Origin: Zopfochytrium polystomum
Lineage: Eukaryota; Chytridiomycota; Chytridiomycetes; Chytridiales; Chytridiaceae
Direction of reading: 5' to 3'
DNA: 64,000 nucleotides
Assembly (NCBI GenBank): GCA_025765615.1
Contig: JAIVFJ010000141.1
Location: 62,001-126,000 of the forward strand
A program made the position numbers and the translations under genes. Positions 59,362-64,000 of the stretch are shown in pieces. Each line of letters starts with the position of its first letter. Within the stretch, counting starts at the first letter, position 1. The notes under the pieces were generated by a model that did not search any database, was not told where the DNA came from, and was given only the letters and a program-made list of their open reading frames with translations.

Positions 59362-60353
59362 CTGCAATGATGGAATAGAGGTAAGACATCGCGCACGCAG
59401 CTCAGATCTAGAGGGATGGCAGAAGTATGTCAAGGAGGTGGATGATCTCGAGGTATGGGGGATCGCAGGATCGTTGCTGCGCAAGAAAATCAATCGGATC
59501 CAGGAAGGCGTGAACAGAGCACCCGCACAAAACGAACGACCCAGACAGATTCGCGGATTCTGGCGCTCGACTCATCGTCGCCTTGCGTTGGAACCATTCG
59601 CATTCGCAGTGTTACAGCAACAACGCTCTTGGACGATGCGATCTCGAAGGAGGGTGGGGCTATACGAGATCCACGGGATGGGGACGAAGGAGTAGTGGGA
59701 ACAGAGGATGCAGAGGCATGGATGCAGCCAGTTGGCCTCGCCGCGATCATCCTCCCAGCAACTTCTTCTTAGTCAACCCCCTCTTCGTCGGCGGCTTCGA
59801 TGGACCCACCATATTTGCACTGGTTCGATTTTCCTGTTTTTGAGAGAGAAAAATGCCCGACGCAAGGAGACCTGTGAAGGACCACTAAAATTCACTGAGA
59901 AATACGGTGTTATTCGTCAGTACTTGTTATTCATCAAACAAGTTGCATTTCTGGAAGGGTTAGTTAACCCAGCTTATGATTCTTACTTATGTTCATGTCA
60001 TTTGTGCTTCGTAGGTGCGAAGGCAGCTCATCGGCGAAAATAGTAGTCGGCTCCACTTATCCTTATTTGGGGGTACGAGAGTATACAGTATGCCACTGTA
60101 GGACAAAGACAACGATTGACTCTTGAAAAACACGTGGGTAGGGAGAGGAGACAGAGAGGCCTCCTCGATTCCGTTCTATTCTTGGACACGCGGTGTACTA
60201 TTTTCAGCACCGGCTAAGCTGATCCGACCAAGTGACCAAGTCAAGAGAATTTCAGTTTCCAAAAATATGCCAACGTGTAGGATGGTGTGGAAACAGAGAG
60301 AGAGCGAGAGAGAGAGAGAGAGAAAGTGAGGGTCCAAGCGCTTCAACGGTTGG

Positions 60354-60361
60354 GTATATAA
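60354..60361 (+). promoter_or_regulatory. TATA-like box
   Basis: TATATAAG-type sequence about 130 bp upstream of ATG 60490, on the strand of the membrane-protein gene. Confidence 0.45.
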
Positions 60362-60427
60362 GGAAAACGAGGCGCACTACTGAAATACCGCTTATCGTCA
60401 CTACCCTCCAATACACGTACTTGCACC

Positions 60428-60429
<2 letters not shown>

Positions 60430-60478
<49 letters not shown>
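60430..60478. repeat. CA microsatellite upstream of membrane-protein gene
   Basis: A pure CA run ending 12 bp before the proposed start codon, probably in the 5' untranslated region. Confidence 0.95.
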
Positions 60479-60480
<2 letters not shown>

Positions 60481-60489
60481 ACCGACTGC

Positions 60490-61198
60490 ATGCCCACCAC
60501 AACAGCATCTGGCACCATGAACGCCCTCCGCCAACGCAAAAACGAACCAGCTAACGGCTGCGCAATTCGCAAGGACTCGACGCCCACGTGCCCCGTCGCA
60601 GCGTTGTCGCCCGGACGGCGCGCAAACAGCACGTCTTCCTCGCCGTCTCCACTCCGAAAGACGTACCATATAGAGGAAGAAGAAGAAGAAGACAGTACGG
60701 TCGAAACAAATTCTGTCGAACCAAGCTACGGTGGTGCCGCGGTGCAGGGAAAAACAGTAGTTGGGTTGCTGCTGTTGATTGCCATAAGTAAGTTAAGCTC
60801 CGAGCTGGAGAGTTAGGCGCTTCTTGGTGTGGGGTTGGAGCTTCCTGTTGCTTACGAGTTTCTTGCTTCGGCCCTTCTATTACTGCGCAGTCCTGGGTGC
60901 CATCTTCCAGCTATCCCTTCCAACGCCATACCACGACGCCCATGACGCCACCGCACGGCACGACAAGCAGCACGCAGAGCTTCCTAGAGCACGGTTGAGC
61001 CAAGTGCATCACCCGAAAAGCAGTCCGATCCCCTTCGCGGGTCCAGGATACAACTCGGAGGCGGTGGTTCACGCAATGGCTGGAGGAGCCGGCACGGGTG
61101 ATCCCCGTGCATTCAGACAGTTCGGGAACGGATACGGTGGGAAAAGTCACGGCTACAGAGGGCGCTTCCCGTCTTTTGGTGTCAGAGCGCGCTGCTGA
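60490..61198 (+). CDS. Single-pass membrane protein, 2 exons, unknown function
   Basis: Exons 60490-60787 and 60891-61198 (GTAAGT donor, phase 1) give 201 residues. About 85 polar residues with an acidic run (HIEEEEEEDSTVE) precede one membrane span formed across the junction (GKTVVGLLLLIAIILGAIFQ). Some 100 residues follow, with a His/Asp-rich stretch and a Gly-rich end (GGAGTGDPRAFRQFGNGYGG). The membrane segment and nearby NALRQRKNEPANG recall the RAMP4/SERP ER family, and Sec61-beta is the adjacent divergent gene, but the match is weak and the long tail does not fit RAMP4. The start could be ATG 60490 or ATG 60517. Orientation is probably N-terminus cytosolic, by charge. Confidence 0.7.
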
Positions 61199-61536
61199 AA
61201 GTGCGTAAAAGGCGAAGAGAAGGCTGGTTGCCCGCGTCAGAGAGGGTAATTGGGATGAAGACGAGGGCTCTGGGAGCGCCGCAAACCCCAAAAGCAAAAT
61301 GCATCAAAGTTTATCAAAATCCCACCCATTTGGAAATTGAAAAACAGAAAAAGAAAAAAAAAGGGAACAAAATTTGCAGTAATTATAAACCCTTCACCGC
61401 AAAAACAAGCAGCACCTCGATCTTGCCACGCCGCCCTTTTGTGATCCTTACCCTCCCCCCCACAACCTCGCCCCTTCCCTTTCCTGCTCCACCCGTCGAA
61501 CACACTACCCCGCGCCCGGCTGCCTTTCGACGATAA
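61199..61536. other. Intergenic upstream of adenylate cyclase
   Basis: Contains an A-rich patch (61340-61365) and a C-rich patch just before the start. No gene. Confidence 0.5.
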
Positions 61537-63961
61537 ATGGATCGTGCCGTTCACCCGCCACTCCAACGGACAGGCTCCGCTGCAACTAGCATCGTCTCCT
61601 CGCCTTCGCTGTTGCGTGTGCCGCCGTCCGTCACGCACGCTGCCGCCACCACCACCACCACCACGTCGGGTGACGGCGCCGCCGCCGCCACCGACCAACC
61701 CGACCATACCACTCCTTCAGCTACAGCTGCGAATGCTGTCGGTGCAAGCTTCGATCAGAGTCGCAGTGGCAGCCTTGCGGGTAGCGATGCCGGCCTCGGG
61801 ACCCCGGACATGCTTGCTGGTGCACAGAAGCCAAAGATAGTCCTGCATACGATGCCCCGGAGGTGAGTGTGCATCTACCACCACCATCAGCGCCCCCCCT
61901 TTTGCTGCAGTGCCGCTGTCGTCCCTCTCCATAATTTGTCGCTCGGTTACCGACTCTGAGCACTTCCTCGTCTTTCGAACACCATGGCAGGTCCTCCGTG
62001 ACGCGATTGGATAAGCGCGGAACTATGTATCCCGCTCAGCTCGTCAGCTACACCTCTTTCGGTGGAAAGAACCACTTCCCCCTGATCCGGGATGAGACTA
62101 CGATTGGCCGGAAAGAGGGCAATAACATCGTACTGCTTTGCTCAAAAATTTCGAAGTACCACGCCGTCATCCAGCGGGGCGAGAACGGGTGAGTTCCTTT
62201 GCTGTCCTTGTGCCCGAATTCCGCATCTGAGGAGGCGATCGATCTTCTTGGCCTCCGATCCAGATTTTATCTCAAGGACAAGAATTCATCGAACGGCGTG
62301 CGCGTCAACAACCTCGCCGTGAACCCAGCGAGACCCCACAAACTCGTCGACGGCGACAAGATCCAAATCGGTACGATCGACTTGACCTTTATTGATGAGG
62401 TTCGGAATGCCTCTGCGAAGCGCGAAAGCGTTGTTCCCCGCGAAGTCGACGAAAACGTCAAGCTGGTGACGATTCTTCCGTCTGAGCGCCGCTACGAGGA
62501 AACCGTCACAATCTCCGCAGAAATTTCCGCCGATGAAGGTGACACTGCAGATTTCAGAAAGGTGGGAGAGGTGCAGGACGAGAGCACCCTTCGCGAAGAC
62601 TACGAGAAACTTCGTCTTGCCTATGAGCTGTCCAAGATTAGTGTTGCGAACGACATTACACCACTTCTCGCCAAATCCATGGATCTTATGTTTGAAATCC
62701 TGCCCGTGGATCGAGGCGTTGTTCTTCTTCTCGACCAAAACACCTCGAACTTGGCGACGCACTACGTCAAGCTGAGGGAGGGCAAAGCGAACGAGGGAAG
62801 AGAGATTCTGCTGAGCAGTACGATTCTTCGGAAAGTGTTCGATTCAAGGGTTGCACTCGTCACACGGGACGCGTACGAAGATCCAATGCTTGGCAAGGCT
62901 GCCAGTGTGAAGTACGGACAGATTCGGAGTGTAATTTGCGTACCTTTGATTGCCCATAATAAGGTGGGTTGACCATCTGAAGTAGCCGCGATCTACCCTC
63001 ACGACCTTTTCGCCAACTTTTCACAGGTACACGGTATCCTTCACCTCGACTCTCGCGATCGCATCAACAGCTCTTTCTCATCAAAGGACCTTTCCCTCGT
63101 CAAAGCCGTTTCCAATCAAACCGCAATGGCCATCGAAAACATGATTCTCGTTAAAGAAGTTGAGCAAAAAGCTCGTATTACTGAGCAGCTGTCCCGTTTC
63201 CTCGCCCCACACGTGGTCGATAAAATGGCCCAAAGAGGAAACCTTATCCATTCAAGTGGCCGCGAAATAACGGGAACTATCATTTTCGTTGATATTAGAG
63301 GTTTTACGAATTTCAGCGAAGCACATGGACCGACCGAAGTTGTCGATTTGTTAAACGACTACTTCGAGCGGGTAAAAATCTCCTTTTGCCATAATACCCT
63401 TTATGTCTGAGTAACTTTTCTCTTTTGAATGGCAATAGTTGGTTCGCATAGTTTTCAAGTATGAAGGAGTTGTCGACAAGTACATTGGCGACGCTCTTAT
63501 GGCCGTCTTTGGTACCCTTGACGAGGAAACAGACGCGGAGTACCGCTCCGTCGCAACGGCCCTTGAGTTTGTTCAGACTATCAATGACATGAATGAGGAC
63601 CGCCGACGTCAAGGCAAAGAGCCTATATCGATTGGAGTCGGCGTTAATACTGGTACGTTTGGGACTTCGAGTTTTATGCCTAATGCATCACCCCGTTGTG
63701 CCATCCTTGAACGTAGGTGAACTCTTGGCCGGTTTTATTGGATGCGCGCAGCGGCTGGAATACACGTGTATCGGAGATACTGTCAACACTTCCTCCCGCA
63801 TCTGCTCAATGGCCGAAAAAGACCAGGTCTTGATCTCCGAAATGACTTATCAAGCGGTAAAGAACCTTGTCAATGTCCGGCCGGTGGGGTACAGGCAGTT
63901 TAAAGGAAAGACGCAAGAGGTCATGGTCTACGAGGCATTGAGCTTAAAGAAGAAACCCTGA
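61537..63961 (+). CDS. FHA-GAF-class III adenylate cyclase, 6 exons
   Basis: Exons 61537-61862, 61991-62188, 62264-62963, 63027-63371, 63439-63652 and 63717-63961 are all GT-AG and in phase, giving 675 residues. After a Ser/Thr/Ala-rich N-terminus (1-110), an FHA domain (about 120-205) shows TIGRKEGNNIVL, SKISKYHAVI and SSNGVRVNN, the phosphothreonine-binding Gly-Arg, Ser-x-x-His and Asn. A GAF domain follows (about 260-425; ILPVDRGVVLLLDQ, IRSVICVPLIAH, GILHLDSRD), then a short coiled linker. The cyclase homology domain is about 455-665: FVDIRGFTNFSE with the first metal Asp, VDKYIGDALMAVFG with the second Asp and an ATP-type Lys, and CIGDTVNTSSRI with the adenine-selecting Asp and the Asn/Arg that stabilise catalysis. 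It lacks membrane spans and resembles bacterial cyclases more than the Ras-regulated LRR cyclase of yeasts. It should make cAMP in response to a ligand or phosphoprotein. Confidence 0.95.
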
Positions 63962-64000
63962 TCGCGACCTTCCTCCGCGTGCTTTGTTCGTCCTCGGAAC

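Larger units (their letters stand above)
59362..60489. other. Divergent upstream region of Sec61-beta and membrane-protein gene
   Basis: Contains overlapping open frames on both strands at 59455-59772 that cannot be told apart, a GA tract (60296-60330), a TATA-like box and a CA repeat (60430-60478). The Sec61-beta first exon should be here. Confidence 0.45.

Noticed and set aside
59455..59772. Overlapping plus and minus frames upstream of Sec61-beta
   Set aside because: Both strands are equally open; neither gives a recognisable protein or a clear Sec61-beta first exon.

Overview
The window looks like nuclear DNA from a flagellated (zoosporic, chytrid-like) fungus. Genes on both strands are cut by short GT-AG introns, mostly about 50-125 nt. 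Coding DNA is GC-rich, while introns and intergenic DNA are full of CA, CT/GA and poly-T tracts. A complete CFAP20/BUG22 axoneme gene points to a cilium-bearing organism, and the Sec61-beta, DCN1, F-box/LRR and Ty1/copia content fits an early-diverging fungus. The lineage call is inference; no rRNA is present. All exon models were made by hand from splice motifs, reading phase and remembered family features.

Left arm (1-15.2 kb): CFAP20 (-); a 1,222-residue F-box/leucine-rich-repeat protein with a long disordered tail (-); a secreted CAP/SCP protein with a mucin-like region (-); a DCN1-like cullin neddylation factor (-), divergent from a 1,050-residue disordered protein (+); and a small secreted cysteine protein (-).

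The most interesting locus is at 15.9-18.8 kb (-). Two double-stranded-RNA-binding-like domains are followed by a nucleotidyltransferase that aligns with the 2'-5' oligoadenylate synthetase (OAS) fold from the GS motif to the C-terminal helical domain, and then by an unrecognised C-terminal region of about 270 residues. It reads as a possible dsRNA-sensing nucleotidyltransferase. The coding sequence has an apparent frame break just before the third catalytic Asp, and the second metal ligand is Glu instead of Asp.

Middle (20-39.5 kb): three paralogous bZIP factors, two intact (20.98-22.66 kb + and 30.87-33.28 kb +) and one inverted and frameshifted (about 34.1-35.2 kb -). An 8.2-kb stretch without recognisable genes separates the first two. 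Beyond them are long CT/GA tracts and one unidentified 4-exon gene (38.4-39.5 kb -).

Right-centre (41-58 kb) is a graveyard of mobile elements: a truncated Ty1/copia fragment, a second copia element with both LTRs, a solo LTR with a perfect 5-bp target duplication, a dead Tc1/mariner element, a broken non-LTR element with RNase H, and a dispersed LTR-like repeat. An intron-containing tRNA-Lys(UUU) gene and a heat-shock-element-like repeat lie among them.

Right arm (59-64 kb): Sec61-beta (-), a single-pass membrane protein (+), and a complete FHA-GAF-class III adenylate cyclase (+), an architecture best known from bacteria.
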